A DNA stretch of 64,000 nucleotides, taken from positions 248,001-312,000 of the forward strand of contig NZ_CP053482.1 of NCBI RefSeq assembly GCF_016772315.1, read 5' to 3'. The DNA is from Thiothrix subterranea. GTDB taxonomy: Bacteria; Pseudomonadota; Gammaproteobacteria; Thiotrichales; Thiotrichaceae. The notes beneath the pieces were generated by a model. The model searched no databases. It worked only from the letters and a program-made list of their open reading frames with translations, and was not told the DNA's origin. A program made the translations under genes and the position numbers. Below are positions 28,544-38,128 of the stretch, piece after piece. Position 1 is the stretch's first letter. Each line of letters starts with the position of its first letter.

Positions 28544-30880
28544 TTGAAGTTTAACGACCCCCATAGTCAGCGCGAAGCCGAAAAGTACGAAAACCCCATC
28601 CCCAGCCGCGAGGTCATCTTGCAACTGTTGGAGGAAAACGGACAGCCGCTAGACTTTGCCACCCTCACCGAAGCGTTGCACCTGCACGACGAACGAGATG
28701 TCGATGCCCTGAAAAAACGCCTGCGGGCGATGGAACGTGACGGGCAATTACTTTACAACCGTCGCCGCCAATACGTCCCCATCGAACGCACCGATCTAAT
28801 TGCCGGGCGCGTCATCGGGCATCCTGACGGCTTCGGCTTTCTGAAACCCGATGACGGCACACCCGACCTCTTCCTCCATGCCAAGCAAATGCAACTCCTG
28901 ATGCACGGCGACCGCGCCCTGTGCAGCGTGCGTGGCCTAGACCCCAAAGGTCGCCGCGAAGGTGCAGTCGTCGAAGTCTTGGAACGCGGCACAACCCAAG
29001 TCGTCGGGCGCTATTTCATGGAAGGCAATATCGGCTTTGTCACCCCTGACAATTCGCGCATTAGCCAAGACATCATGATTCCGCCGGATGCCGCAGGCAA
29101 CGCCAAACCCGGTCAAATCGTCGTCGCCGCGATTGTTGAACAACCGTCTAAACGCGCCCAGCCCACTGGCAAAATCGTCGAAGTACTCGGCGACCACATG
29201 GCCCCCGGCATGGAAATCGACGTAGCCATCCGCAGCCACCAACTGCCGCACGGCTGGTCAAGCGACATCACCGAAGAAGCCGATCGTTTCGGCTACGAAG
29301 TCCCCGAAGCAGACAAAGCCGACCCACGCCGTGAAGACCTGCGCGACACGCCCTTCGTCACCATCGACGGCGAAGATGCCAAAGATTTCGACGACGCAGT
29401 GTACTGCGAACGCGACGGTAACGGCTGGCGCTTACTGGTCGCGATTGCCGACGTATCCCACTACGTGCAAACCGATTCCGCGATTGGGCGCGAAGCCACC
29501 GAACGCGGCACCTCGGTGTATTTCCCCGGCAAAGTCATCCCAATGTTGCCCGAAATTTTGTCCAACGGCTTGTGCTCCCTCAACCCGCACGTTGACCGGC
29601 TGTGCATGATTTGCGACATCCAAATCGGCGCACGCGGCAAACTAATCAGCTACCAATTCGTCGAAGGCATTATGCACTCCGCCGCCCGCCTCACTTACAC
29701 CGATATGGCGAAAATCGTGGTCGAGCGCAATATGGATGCCCGTCGCAAACACCCGCAAGAACTCTGCGAACACCTCGACGACCTGTATTCGCTCTACCAC
29801 GTCCTGCGCAAAGCGCGTGACCGCCGTGGCGCAATCGACTTTGAAACCGCCGAAACCCGCATCGTCTTCGATGCCGAGCGCAAAATCGAAGCGATTGTCC
29901 CGACCGAACGCAATGACGCGCACAAACTGATCGAAGAGTGCATGATTCTCGCCAACGTCTGTGCCGCAACCTACCTCAGCAAGTACAAAATCCCCGCGTT
30001 ACACCGCGCCCACAAAGGCCCCACGCCGGAAAAACTCGCGGATTTGCGTCAATTCCTCGCCAGCCTCGCCCTAAGTTTAGGCGGTGGCGACGAACCTACG
30101 CCGAACGATTACACCGCGCTCTTGACCAGTCTGGGCGACCGCCCTGACCGCAATATGATTCAAACCGTGTTGCTGCGCTCCATGTCGCAAGCCGTGTACA
30201 GCCCCGACTCCAACGGGCATTTTGGCTTGGCACAACCGTTTTACGCGCATTTCACCTCACCGATCCGGCGCTACCCCGACTTACTGGTACACCGGGCGAT
30301 TCGCCATTTAGTGCGTGGCGGCAAAGTCAAAGACTATCAATATTCCCACAAAGACATGGTAGCCCTCGGCGAACACTGTTCCATGACCGAACGTCGTGCC
30401 GACGATGCCACCCGCGACGTAACCGCATGGCTCAAATGCGAATACATGCAGGAACACATTGGCGAAACCTTCGGCGGAGTCATTACCAGCGTCATGGGCT
30501 TTGGCTTATTCGTCGAACTCAAAGACATTTTCGTGGAAGGCTTGATTCACATCACCGCCCTGACCAGCGATTATTACCACTTCGATGCCGCGCATCACCA
30601 ATTGACGGGTGAAAACTCCGGGCGCATTTACCGCCTTGGCGATGCCATCAACGTCACCGTGGCACGCGTGGATTTGGACGAACGCAAAATCGACTTCGTA
30701 CTCGCCAAAGTCGAGGGCGAAGCCGACGCAACGCGCACCAAAAAGCCCAGCAGCCGTAAACCCACCAGCAAAGGCAAAACGGAACGCGAGCCAAAATCTG
30801 ACCCGACCGCCAGCCAAAAACCTGCCAGTCCTAAAAAACCGGCAAACAGAAAACCCCGTAAGAAGAAACCGACCACCTAA
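28544..30880 (+). CDS. rnr: Ribonuclease R
   Basis: A 778-residue 3'-5' exoribonuclease. It has an N-terminal helix-turn-helix-like region (SREVILQLLEENGQPLDFATLTEAL) and two cold-shock-type RNA-binding domains (GFGFLKPDDGTPDLFLHAKQ and a second). The central RNB domain has the metal-binding FVTIDGEDAKDFDDAVYCE. An S1 domain follows near residue 640 (GETFGGVITSVMGFGLFVEL), then a Lys/Pro-rich tail. The start is taken as the TTG at 28544, with AAGGA 7 nt upstream; the frame stays open to 28427 across the tRNA-flanking region, which is unlikely to be coding. rlmB overlaps its stop codon (TAATG). Confidence 0.94.
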   Translation: MKFNDPHSQREAEKYENPIPSREVILQLLEENGQPLDFATLTEALHLHDERDVDALKKRLRAMERDGQLLYNRRRQYVPIERTDLIAGRVIGHPDGFGFLKPDDGTPDLFLHAKQMQLLMHGDRALCSVRGLDPKGRREGAVVEVLERGTTQVVGRYFMEGNIGFVTPDNSRISQDIMIPPDAAGNAKPGQIVVAAIVEQPSKRAQPTGKIVEVLGDHMAPGMEIDVAIRSHQLPHGWSSDITEEADRFGYEVPEADKADPRREDLRDTPFVTIDGEDAKDFDDAVYCERDGNGWRLLVAIADVSHYVQTDSAIGREATERGTSVYFPGKVIPMLPEILSNGLCSLNPHVDRLCMICDIQIGARGKLISYQFVEGIMHSAARLTYTDMAKIVVERNMDARRKHPQELCEHLDDLYSLYHVLRKARDRRGAIDFETAETRIVFDAERKIEAIVPTERNDAHKLIEECMILANVCAATYLSKYKIPALHRAHKGPTPEKLADLRQFLASLALSLGGGDEPTPNDYTALLTSLGDRPDRNMIQTVLLRSMSQAVYSPDSNGHFGLAQPFYAHFTSPIRRYPDLLVHRAIRHLVRGGKVKDYQYSHKDMVALGEHCSMTERRADDATRDVTAWLKCEYMQEHIGETFGGVITSVMGFGLFVELKDIFVEGLIHITALTSDYYHFDAAHHQLTGENSGRIYRLGDAINVTVARVDLDERKIDFVLAKVEGEADATRTKKPSSRKPTSKGKTEREPKSDPTASQKPASPKKPANRKPRKKKPTT

Positions 30881-31623
30881 TGTCAAAATCCATTATTTGC
30901 GGCGTACATGCCGTTGAAAGCGCCTTGCGCAACGATACCGAAAACCTCGGACAAATCTGGCTGGACAAACGCAGCCGCAACGACCGCCTGAAAAAATTGG
31001 AAAAGATGGCGGAAGAAAACGGAATGCGCGTCTTCCTCATTGACGAGGATAAACTCGACAAAATGGCAGGCAATAACCGCCACCAAGGCATTGTTGCCGA
31101 GTATTACAAGCTCAAATCGTGGACAGAAAACGACTTCTACGACATGCTCGACGGCATGAGCGAACCCCCGTTTCTGCTGGTATTGGATGGCGTGACAGAC
31201 CCGCACAATCTGGGCGCGTGTTTGCGTACCGCCGAAGGTGCGGGCGTACATGCCGTCATTGCGCCCAAAGATAATGCTGCCAGCATTACGCCGACCGTGC
31301 GCAAAGTCGCCTCCGGTGCGGCGGAAATCATCCCGTTCATTCCCGTGACCAACCTTGCCCGCACACTGGAAACGCTGAAAAGTCGCGGCATTTGGCTGAC
31401 GGGTACGAGCGACAAAGCCAAGCAAACCCTGTATCAAGCCGACTTGAAAGGACCGATGGCGCTGGTGATGGGTGCAGAAGGTGCGGGTATTCGCCGCCTC
31501 ACGGAAGAATCGTGTGATTACCTGATTTCGATCCCGATGGCGGGGCAAGTGTCGAGCTTGAACGTGTCGGTTGCCACAGGCGTATGCTTGTACGAAGCCT
31601 TACGTCAGCGGCAAAAATCGTAA
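30880..31623 (+). CDS. rlmB: 23S rRNA (guanosine-2'-O-)-methyltransferase RlmB
   Basis: A 247-residue SPOUT methyltransferase modifying G2251 of 23S rRNA. It begins KSIICGVHAVESALRNDTEN with the substrate-binding domain. The knotted domain carries LVLDGVTDPHNLGACLRTAE, VMGAEGAGIRRLTEESCD and IPMAGQVSSLNVSVATGVCL, all conserved SAM-knot motifs. It overlaps the rnr stop by 1 bp, the same pairing as in E. coli. Confidence 0.95.
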   Translation: MSKSIICGVHAVESALRNDTENLGQIWLDKRSRNDRLKKLEKMAEENGMRVFLIDEDKLDKMAGNNRHQGIVAEYYKLKSWTENDFYDMLDGMSEPPFLLVLDGVTDPHNLGACLRTAEGAGVHAVIAPKDNAASITPTVRKVASGAAEIIPFIPVTNLARTLETLKSRGIWLTGTSDKAKQTLYQADLKGPMALVMGAEGAGIRRLTEESCDYLISIPMAGQVSSLNVSVATGVCLYEALRQRQKS

Positions 31624-31624
31624 C

Positions 31625-32530
31625 TCATGGTTCAGAATAATAATCGTACTTTTTCAGCATCTCGCTGGTAAACCGCCACGCTTCGTTGTACGACAAGCCG
31701 CTATTGTCGGGAATAATGACTTTCACGTACAAATCTGTGCCATGCTGAGTTTTCAAGGCACTTAACTCGCCATCCAATGCGGAACGGTTGACGCCACGCG
31801 CCGCCGTTTCCCCCGGCTTGCGGATGCTGTAACCGTTTTTGCTGTACACCACTTCCACCACCTGTTTGCCTTTGGCGGAACGGGCGGGTTTGAGCAGTTT
31901 CTGGTATTTCTGATCAAGTTCGGTGAATTCACCTTGCAGGCTTAGCAACTTCTTTTCACTTTCATCCACTTTCGTCTGCAAACCAATAACTTGTGAGCTT
32001 TTCTCGTCTAAATTGGTTTGTAACTCAACAATCGCTTTGTCGCGTAAGCCTAAGGTATTCGCCTGTTCACGGCTGAGGGTTTGCAAGCGCGTCAAATCTG
32101 CGTCTTTGTCCGTGCTGCTAGTACGCGCCGCTTCAGTTTCCGCACGGCTGCGTAATAATTCCATTTCCAAACTGGCAGAACGTTGTTGCAAATAATCGAG
32201 CTGCTCTTCCAACGTGGCGTTAGCCTGAAGCTGGAATTCGGCTTGTTGAGTGGCTTTTTGCGCTTCAAACGCCGCCCGTTGCGCTTCTTGGGCGGCACGT
32301 TGAGCCTCAAGTGCGGATTTTTGCGCGTCGACTTGGGCAGCCTGTTCAGCCAAAACACTGTTGCGCAAATTGTCCAGCAAGCGCGTATTGGTCAATACCA
32401 CCGCCACCGTGACAATCAGGAAAATCATGGTAATGACCATCATAATATCGGTGAAAGATGGCCAGAAACTTTCCTCGTATTCATCCCGCGAGCTGATCAG
32501 CGAGGCGAAGGAAAAATGCCCGTCACTCAT
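31625..32530 (-). CDS. ExbD/MotB-like protein with long periplasmic coiled coil
   Basis: A 301-residue protein with a single transmembrane helix near residues 29-48, preceded by SFTDIMMVITMIFLIV. The Asp at the start of this helix is placed like the proton-carrying Asp of MotB/ExbD. Residues about 55-225 are a nearly uninterrupted Ala/Gln/Glu-rich coiled coil, including AQ(R/K)xAxEAQ repeats. A small C-terminal domain of about 75 residues (VVEVVYSKNGYSI ... YVKVIIPDNSGLSYNEAWRF) looks like an ExbD/TolR-type periplasmic domain, not an OmpA domain. It is paired with a MotA/ExbB-like gene 3 bp upstream, suggesting an uncharacterised proton-driven stator. Confidence 0.65.
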   Translation of the reverse strand: MSDGHFSFASLISSRDEYEESFWPSFTDIMMVITMIFLIVTVAVVLTNTRLLDNLRNSVLAEQAAQVDAQKSALEAQRAAQEAQRAAFEAQKATQQAEFQLQANATLEEQLDYLQQRSASLEMELLRSRAETEAARTSSTDKDADLTRLQTLSREQANTLGLRDKAIVELQTNLDEKSSQVIGLQTKVDESEKKLLSLQGEFTELDQKYQKLLKPARSAKGKQVVEVVYSKNGYSIRKPGETAARGVNRSALDGELSALKTQHGTDLYVKVIIPDNSGLSYNEAWRFTSEMLKKYDYYSEP

Positions 32531-32533
32531 GCC

Positions 32534-33493
32534 CTACCCCTTGGTGTTATCGGTTTTAGCGTCAAGGCGGAAGCCTTCGCGCACCGAATCGCGGATGACC
32601 CGAAGATTGTCCCCGCTCTGACTCACCGCCACTTGCAAATCATCGGCTGCCAATTGCAGGCGTTCACCCGCGTGTAAGAAACGATCCTGAATCACGTGAA
32701 TAGCTTCGGCGGCTTTGCGCAATTCCGCCGTTAATACCGCCACATCGTGCATCAAGCTATTTTCGGCGTGTTTAAAGCGGGGCATAATATATAACGTGGT
32801 CACGTTTTCAACATTTACCAACAATTGCGTCCGCGCATCTTGCAGACGTAAATGAAAATACGCAAAGAACACATAACACACAATCGCCGTAATCGTGGTA
32901 CTCAAGGCATTCGACATGCCGCCAATAATCGTACCCATTTGCTGCATGTTTTCCGGCGAATCCAGCAAGCCTGCCGCCCCCATCAACGCAATCGAGAGCG
33001 ACACCACTGTACCAAACACCCCGGCTAAAATCAGAATGTTATGAACGAATCTTACCAAGGTAAATTGCGTTGACATTCCGGCGGCTAAGGTAGACGCCAG
33101 TGCCGCTTGATTCACCGCCGCGTGCTGGCGGGCAATGGTTTGTACCGCATGGTAACGATCCACAATCATTGCCGCTTCTGGTAAACCGTAAGCGGGGTTC
33201 GGTGCATTTTCATCCACGCGCTTCAAAAAGCGTTGCAATACGTCCTGTTCACGGGTGAAACCCAAGAACATAAAAATCATGCGCACCAAGCCGATGAGGA
33301 AAATCAATAAAATAATCCCGTTCAGCACCAACCCCAATTGTCCTGCTTGCGTCGAGTAGAAAAATTGTGCGACTTGTTCCTTGTTGAACAACACGACGAC
33401 GCCCAACAAGAATAAGACGACCAACATCTGTAGCAACGTCAGGTAGTAGCGCGTTTTAATCGGTTTCAGCATTAGTTTCAGTATCCTTGACAT
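32534..33493 (-). CDS. MotA/TolQ/ExbB-like proton channel protein
   Basis: A 319-residue membrane protein with two N-terminal helices (LLQMLVVLFLLGVVVLF and LVLNGIILLIFLIGLVRMIF). Two further helices carry the family signature (ILILAGVFGTVVSLSIALMGA and ALSTTITAIVCYVFFAYFHL). The rest is helical and cytosolic or periplasmic. It matches the MotA/TolQ/ExbB superfamily, not flagellar MotA itself. It is encoded with the coiled-coil ExbD-like protein and overlaps rmuC by 38 bp. What it drives is unknown. Confidence 0.72.
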   Translation of the reverse strand: MSRILKLMLKPIKTRYYLTLLQMLVVLFLLGVVVLFNKEQVAQFFYSTQAGQLGLVLNGIILLIFLIGLVRMIFMFLGFTREQDVLQRFLKRVDENAPNPAYGLPEAAMIVDRYHAVQTIARQHAAVNQAALASTLAAGMSTQFTLVRFVHNILILAGVFGTVVSLSIALMGAAGLLDSPENMQQMGTIIGGMSNALSTTITAIVCYVFFAYFHLRLQDARTQLLVNVENVTTLYIMPRFKHAENSLMHDVAVLTAELRKAAEAIHVIQDRFLHAGERLQLAADDLQVAVSQSGDNLRVIRDSVREGFRLDAKTDNTKG

Positions 33494-34766
33494 ACGGATG
33501 GCGTGGCATGGTTTCGACCGGTACGGGTTCGGTAATGTTCCGCCCCGATGAAATCCCTAACTCCGACAGTTTGCGCACCCCCGGCAACACACTGCGTTCC
33601 AGCGAACCTAGTGCTTTATTGTAGGTATCCACGCTGCTGCCGAGATTACGCCCCAAACGCTCCAGATGGTCAAGGAAAACCGCAAGGCGTTTGTGCAACT
33701 CTTCACCCAAATCGCGTACCTTGCTGGCATTTTCAGCTAATACCGTTTGTTTCCAACCAAACGCCACCGCTCGCAATAACGCCACCAGCGTACTCGGTGT
33801 CGCGAGAATCACCTTATCGTTGAGGGAGTCGTGCAATAAGGTTTTGTCCTGCTCCAACGCCGCGCCAAGAAATTGCTCACCGGGGATGAATAGCACCACA
33901 AAATCCGGCGACTGCTCAAATTGTTCCCAGTAACGTTTGCCTGCCAGTACTTTGACGTGATCGCGCACATGGCGGGCATGGCGTTGCAAATGCCGCTTGC
34001 GGCTGTCTTCATTGTCGGCATTGACGGCATCGAGGTAGGCATCCATCGGTGCTTTCGCATCCACGATCATTTCGCGTGCATCCGGCATTCGGATAACCAT
34101 ATCCGGGCGAATGGTGCGCTCGCTATTGCTACGCTGAGTTTGCTCAACGAAATCGCAGTGTTCAATCATGCCAGACAGTTCGGCAATCCGGCGCAAACTC
34201 AATTCACCCCATTGCCCACGAATACCAGGAGTACGCAATGCCGATGCCAAACGTCCGGTTTCATCGCGCAACGCGGTTTGGTCATGCATCATGCCGCGAA
34301 TCTGTTGGCTCAAAACCCCGAAACTCGTCAGCCGATCTTTTTCAATCTGCTGAATTTGCGCCTCAGTTTTTGCCAGCGCATCCCGAATCGGATCAACCAA
34401 ATGCTGAATCGACAACTGACGTTGTTCCAAATCGGTACGCGATTCCACCTGAAACCGCCCCAGCGTTTCATGCGCCAATTGCAGAAACTGGGTGTTATTG
34501 TCGCGCAATGCCCGCTGCGATAACGAAGCAAAGGTATGATGCAAGCGATCTTGCGCATCATCCAACATCCGCAAGCGTTCTTCGTTGATTTGCTCTTCCG
34601 TTTGCCGTAAGAGTTGCAGGCGTTCTAATTCACGCTGTGCCTGCCGCAACGGTGCGCTGTAAACAAAGTGAGCTAACAACGCCCCTAACGCAAACATAAT
34701 CAGCGCCGTGAATACCACAATATTGTCATCAATGAAGCCGCCCAATTGAAACGAAGCGCTCTCCAT
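33456..34766 (-). CDS. rmuC: DNA recombination protein RmuC
   Basis: A 436-residue protein with an N-terminal membrane anchor (DNIVVFTALIMFALGALLAHFVY) and a long coiled-coil region. The RmuC core domain has GIRGQWGELSLRRIAELSGM, DMVIRMPDAREMIVDAKAPMDAYLDAV, FVVLFIPGEQFLGAAL and ILATPSTLVALLRAVAFGWKQ. RmuC limits inversions at short inverted repeats and resembles a nuclease domain. The ATG at 34766 overlaps the gph stop codon (TGATG); a GTG four codons upstream is less likely. Confidence 0.92.
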   Translation of the reverse strand: MESASFQLGGFIDDNIVVFTALIMFALGALLAHFVYSAPLRQAQRELERLQLLRQTEEQINEERLRMLDDAQDRLHHTFASLSQRALRDNNTQFLQLAHETLGRFQVESRTDLEQRQLSIQHLVDPIRDALAKTEAQIQQIEKDRLTSFGVLSQQIRGMMHDQTALRDETGRLASALRTPGIRGQWGELSLRRIAELSGMIEHCDFVEQTQRSNSERTIRPDMVIRMPDAREMIVDAKAPMDAYLDAVNADNEDSRKRHLQRHARHVRDHVKVLAGKRYWEQFEQSPDFVVLFIPGEQFLGAALEQDKTLLHDSLNDKVILATPSTLVALLRAVAFGWKQTVLAENASKVRDLGEELHKRLAVFLDHLERLGRNLGSSVDTYNKALGSLERSVLPGVRKLSELGISSGRNITEPVPVETMPRHPYVKDTETNAETD

Positions 34767-35446
34767 CAAGTCAACCACGCCAGCAATTCAGCCGGATGCG
34801 TAAGGCTGCCATCCGCAGGCCACCCATGATGCTCATTGTTGGCATTCAAATAGCCCCACTCGGCAATCAGCGTTTGCATCCCGGCATTGCGCCCCGCCAC
34901 AATGTCGCGTTCCGCATCGCCCACATACAAACATTGTGCGGGCGCAATGCCGCAACGTTGCGCCGCCAACAACAAGGGTTCGGGGTGCGGCTTAGCCACG
35001 GGCAAAGTATCGCCACCAATAATGCACGCCGGGCGCGTGTGCAAATCCAAAGCGGTCAACAAAGGAAATGTCAGGTATTCCGGCTTATTGGTCACAATGC
35101 CCCACGGAATTCCACCCGATTCCAAGGTTTCTAACACGGCTGGCATCGCCTCAAATAAGCACGAATGGTTGCTGATATTCGCTTGATAATAATCGAGAAA
35201 GATCTCACGGCGGCGCTGCAAATCGGCGGCACTTTGTTCGGTGCCAAACGCTAATTCCAACATGCCAATGCTGCCGTGGGAAACGGTGTGACGCGCTTGA
35301 GCGAGGGTAAAATGTTCGCGCCCTTCGGCAACTAACACGGCGTTTAACGCGGCTAACAAATCGGGTGCGGTATCCAGCAACGTGCCATCCAGATCAAATA
35401 ACACACACTTTATCGGTAAAAAAGAACTTGTCGGCATCAGATGCAT
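34766..35446 (-). CDS. gph: Phosphoglycolate phosphatase-like HAD hydrolase
   Basis: A 226-residue HAD-superfamily phosphatase. Motif I is CVLFDLDGTLLDTAPDL, motif II sits in WGIVTNKPEYLT, the Lys is in LPVAKPHPEPLLLAA, and motif III is CLYVGDAERDIVAGRNAG. The length and cap insertion fit Gph, which removes 2-phosphoglycolate arising from DNA repair or RuBisCO oxygenation. It lies directly upstream of rmuC, overlapping by 1 bp. A second ATG at 35437 could also be the start. Confidence 0.86.
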   Translation of the reverse strand: MHLMPTSSFLPIKCVLFDLDGTLLDTAPDLLAALNAVLVAEGREHFTLAQARHTVSHGSIGMLELAFGTEQSAADLQRRREIFLDYYQANISNHSCLFEAMPAVLETLESGGIPWGIVTNKPEYLTFPLLTALDLHTRPACIIGGDTLPVAKPHPEPLLLAAQRCGIAPAQCLYVGDAERDIVAGRNAGMQTLIAEWGYLNANNEHHGWPADGSLTHPAELLAWLT

Positions 35447-35477
35447 CCATACAATCAGTATTTTTTAGGAGATGATT

Positions 35478-35990
35478 ATGTCACGAATCAAACAGGCGCT
35501 GATTATCGCACTATTGGCACACGGGGTGCTATTTTCCACGACCGCATCCGCCTTAAGTATGCTGGACGGCAAAACCGTCACCTTTGAAGAACTCGTCGGC
35601 AAAGGCAAATGGACAGTGATGGAAGTATGGGCATCCGATTGCCGCGCTTGCCGTGCGAGTGCGCACCACACTGTGGATTTTGAGGCGACGAACCCCGAAG
35701 TCGATGTGATTGGTATTTCACTAGACGATACCAGCGGCAAAGCCAACGCCGAAAAATTCATTGACGAACAAGGCTTTACCTTTACCAATTTATTGAGCAA
35801 CCCTTCAGAAGTCGACAAATACTTGTACACCACCGCCAAAGAAAGTTTCATCGGCACGCCGACATTTATCGTGTACAACCCGCAAGGTAAATTGTTAGCC
35901 GTACAACCGGGTATGGTCACTGCTGAGGACTTAAGTGCGTTTATTCAAAAGCAATCGGCAGCAGAAAAATCAGCACAACCGGCTTCGTAA
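35478..35990 (+). CDS. TlpA-like thioredoxin-fold protein, exported
   Basis: A 170-residue protein with a signal peptide (SRIKQALIIALLAHGVLFST, cleavage near SAL about residue 26). The thioredoxin-fold domain has an active-site CRAC motif in VWASDCRACRASAHH and the cis-Pro loop in IGTPTFIVYN. It probably reduces or oxidises periplasmic disulfides. The ATG at 35478 is favoured over that at 35472 by AGGAG spacing. It is divergent from gph and followed by a hairpin. Confidence 0.83.
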   Translation: MSRIKQALIIALLAHGVLFSTTASALSMLDGKTVTFEELVGKGKWTVMEVWASDCRACRASAHHTVDFEATNPEVDVIGISLDDTSGKANAEKFIDEQGFTFTNLLSNPSEVDKYLYTTAKESFIGTPTFIVYNPQGKLLAVQPGMVTAEDLSAFIQKQSAAEKSAQPAS

Positions 35991-35999
35991 AGATTTTAC

Positions 36000-36031
36000 C
36001 GGTGGGGAAGCATGGCGCACCCCCCACCGGC
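36000..36031. terminator. Hairpin between the thioredoxin-like gene and minE
   Basis: Perfect 9-bp arms CCGGTGGGG and CCCCACCGG with a 14-base loop, located between two convergent genes. It lacks a clear T tract on either side, so it may be a weak or rho-assisted terminator. Confidence 0.5.
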
Positions 36032-36034
36032 ATT

Positions 36035-36295
36035 TCACGAATGATCGCGTTCGGGCAAGGCGATATTTAATTCCAACACATCAAAATCAGCACCTTTCTC
36101 AAATTGAACGGTGACTTGATCCTCGGTAATTAATACGTATTTACGAATTACTTCCATAATATCGCGGCGTAATTGTGGCAGATACTCCGGGCCATTGCGG
36201 TCAAGACGCTCATGCGCAATTACGATTTGCAAACGCTCTTTGGCAACCTTGGCGCTGGTTGGTTTCGTTTGCGTAAAATAATTAAACCATCCCAT
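36035..36295 (-). CDS. minE: Cell division topological specificity factor MinE
   Basis: An 86-residue protein. It begins MGWFNYFTQ, the membrane-targeting sequence, followed by SAKVAKERLQIVIAHER, the anti-MinCD helix, and a C-terminal topological specificity domain ending in LELNIALPE. MinE displaces MinC from MinD and drives pole-to-pole oscillation. It is the last gene of minCDE. Confidence 0.95.
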   Translation of the reverse strand: MGWFNYFTQTKPTSAKVAKERLQIVIAHERLDRNGPEYLPQLRRDIMEVIRKYVLITEDQVTVQFEKGADFDVLELNIALPERDHS

Positions 36296-36298
36296 AGA

Positions 36299-37105
36299 TC
36301 ACCCAAACAGCTTTTTAAAGAAACCCTTTCTCTCCACTTCCAAGAAGCGGTGCGGGACTATTTCACCCAAAAAGCGGCGCACAAAATCGTCGTATGCCTG
36401 ACCAGCATCGCTGGCTTTATCGAGAATAACGGGTGTACCACTGTTGGAAGCTTGCAACACGCTTTGTGATTCGGGAATCACCCCGATCAGCGGCACAGCA
36501 AGAATTTCCAGAATATCCTCCATGCCTAACATTTCACCCGCCTGCACCCGTGCTGGGGAATAACGGGTGATTAGCAAATGTTCACGCACACTTTCACCGC
36601 GTTCCGCCCGGTGCGTTTTACTTTGCAGCAAACCTAAAATGCGGTCGGAATCGCGCACCGAGGAAACTTCAGGGTTAGTTACGACAACCGCATCATCAGC
36701 GTAATACATCGCCATGTGCGCACCGCGTTCAATACCGGCAGGGGAATCACACACAATGAAGTCAAAACCGAGCGCGTGCAACTCGTCCATGACTTTGCCC
36801 ACGCCTTCAGGGGTCAGTGCGTCTTTATCGCGGGTTTGTGACGCTGGCAAGACATATAAATTTTGTACATGTTTATCGCGAATCAAGGCTTGATTGAGTG
36901 ACGCTTCGCCATTAATGACATTCACGAAATCGTACACCACGCGCCGCTCGCACCCCATGATCAGGTCAAGATTGCGCAACCCAACATCGAAATCAATCAC
37001 AGCGGTTTTGTAACCGTGTATAGCAAGCCCCGTCGCAAATGCCGCGCTTGTAGTGGTTTTGCCAACCCCGCCTTTGCCTGAGGTAACGACAACTATTCTG
37101 CTCAA
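36299..37105 (-). CDS. minD: Septum site-determining ATPase MinD
   Basis: A 268-residue deviant-Walker ATPase: VVVTSGKGGVGKTTTSAAFA at the N-terminus, switch region DFDVGLRNLDLIMGCERR, and a C-terminal amphipathic membrane-targeting helix (KGFFKKLFG). It recruits MinC to the membrane and is released by MinE. It lies 3 bp upstream of minE and 107 bp downstream of minC. Confidence 0.97.
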   Translation of the reverse strand: MSRIVVVTSGKGGVGKTTTSAAFATGLAIHGYKTAVIDFDVGLRNLDLIMGCERRVVYDFVNVINGEASLNQALIRDKHVQNLYVLPASQTRDKDALTPEGVGKVMDELHALGFDFIVCDSPAGIERGAHMAMYYADDAVVVTNPEVSSVRDSDRILGLLQSKTHRAERGESVREHLLITRYSPARVQAGEMLGMEDILEILAVPLIGVIPESQSVLQASNSGTPVILDKASDAGQAYDDFVRRFLGEIVPHRFLEVERKGFFKKLFG

Positions 37106-37212
37106 AAGATGCTCCTTTTTATTAACATCGTGTCACGGGTATCACCGGTCTAACACCTTAATGATATTAACAGATACAGCCGCTATTATTTAGTATAAAT
37201 AATGAGAAGTTC

Positions 37213-37941
37213 TCAGAACATTGGGGTGATTTTCAACTTTTCACCGTCCAGCCAAACCATTGCGGGAGAACCCTTCAAATTGGTCTCAATGTCATCCAGC
37301 AAGCGGTAATGCCCGGCAATCGACACCAATTCAGCTTCCAGCTTCTGGCAAAAAATGCGTGCACTGGTATCACCACCTATACCGGCTAGTACTCGCCCGC
37401 GCAAAGAGCCATAAACGTGCACCGACCCACCGGCAAGAATTTCCGAGCCTGCGCTAGTGTGCTGTAAAATGACCAGATTGCCTTCAGGAAAATACACTTG
37501 CTGACCAGAACGCAACGGACGATTAACCACCTTCACGCTCGTTAACGGATGGCAAGGCGTATCCTCTGTTAACACCTCTTCCGTGACAACCTCAACCGGA
37601 CGTTCACCACGACTCGGCGCTCCTGTGGCTCGCCCAGAGCGCAAAACCGCCCACCCTGCCTGCATCGCCAAATCGCGGCATTCTTCGGCAATATTGCGTA
37701 TCCCGACAGGAATGAAGCCTAATTCCACCAATAAACGGCGCAACGCTGCAAAATCTAATTCAGCACAGGTTTCGCCCAATTGACCGCAATCAACCAACAG
37801 CGGGCTATTATCAAACAATTGCGGCAAGCTATTCTGCTTGCTTTTCACGCCATCTTGAATCAGCGCCAGATCCACGGATGCCAGCCGCAACACACTCAGC
37901 AACGTCATTTCACCCTTGATTTCAACCGGTTCTTCCGCCAC
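37213..37941 (-). CDS. minC: Septum site-determining protein MinC
   Basis: A 242-residue FtsZ-polymerisation inhibitor. It has an N-terminal MinC_N domain (residues about 1-105), a variable linker, and the C-terminal beta-helix with VNRPLRSGQQVYFPEGNLVI, GSEILAGGSVHVYGSLRGRVLAG and the MinD-binding region. The 107-bp gap to minD is wider than usual but contains no other gene. Confidence 0.93.
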   Translation of the reverse strand: MAEEPVEIKGEMTLLSVLRLASVDLALIQDGVKSKQNSLPQLFDNSPLLVDCGQLGETCAELDFAALRRLLVELGFIPVGIRNIAEECRDLAMQAGWAVLRSGRATGAPSRGERPVEVVTEEVLTEDTPCHPLTSVKVVNRPLRSGQQVYFPEGNLVILQHTSAGSEILAGGSVHVYGSLRGRVLAGIGGDTSARIFCQKLEAELVSIAGHYRLLDDIETNLKGSPAMVWLDGEKLKITPMF

Positions 37942-38128
37942 AACCCTGACTCCTGACTAAAAAACATTTGAACCTGACACTAACCTTAACCGACACAAGG
38001 TACAACATTGTGCACACCGTTTTTGATAAAAATGTTTTATCCTAAAAACTTATCAACCTATAATTAAAGTATATGTAGAACAAAATTAAAGATTTTTCCT
38101 GATTTCTTACCGTGGGGGCTTCATTATT

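Noticed and set aside
31625-33493. Zorya-type anti-phage system (ZorA/ZorB)
   Set aside because: The MotB-like protein has no OmpA-type peptidoglycan-binding domain and no ZorC, ZorD or ZorE neighbours are present; rmuC and gph flank it.
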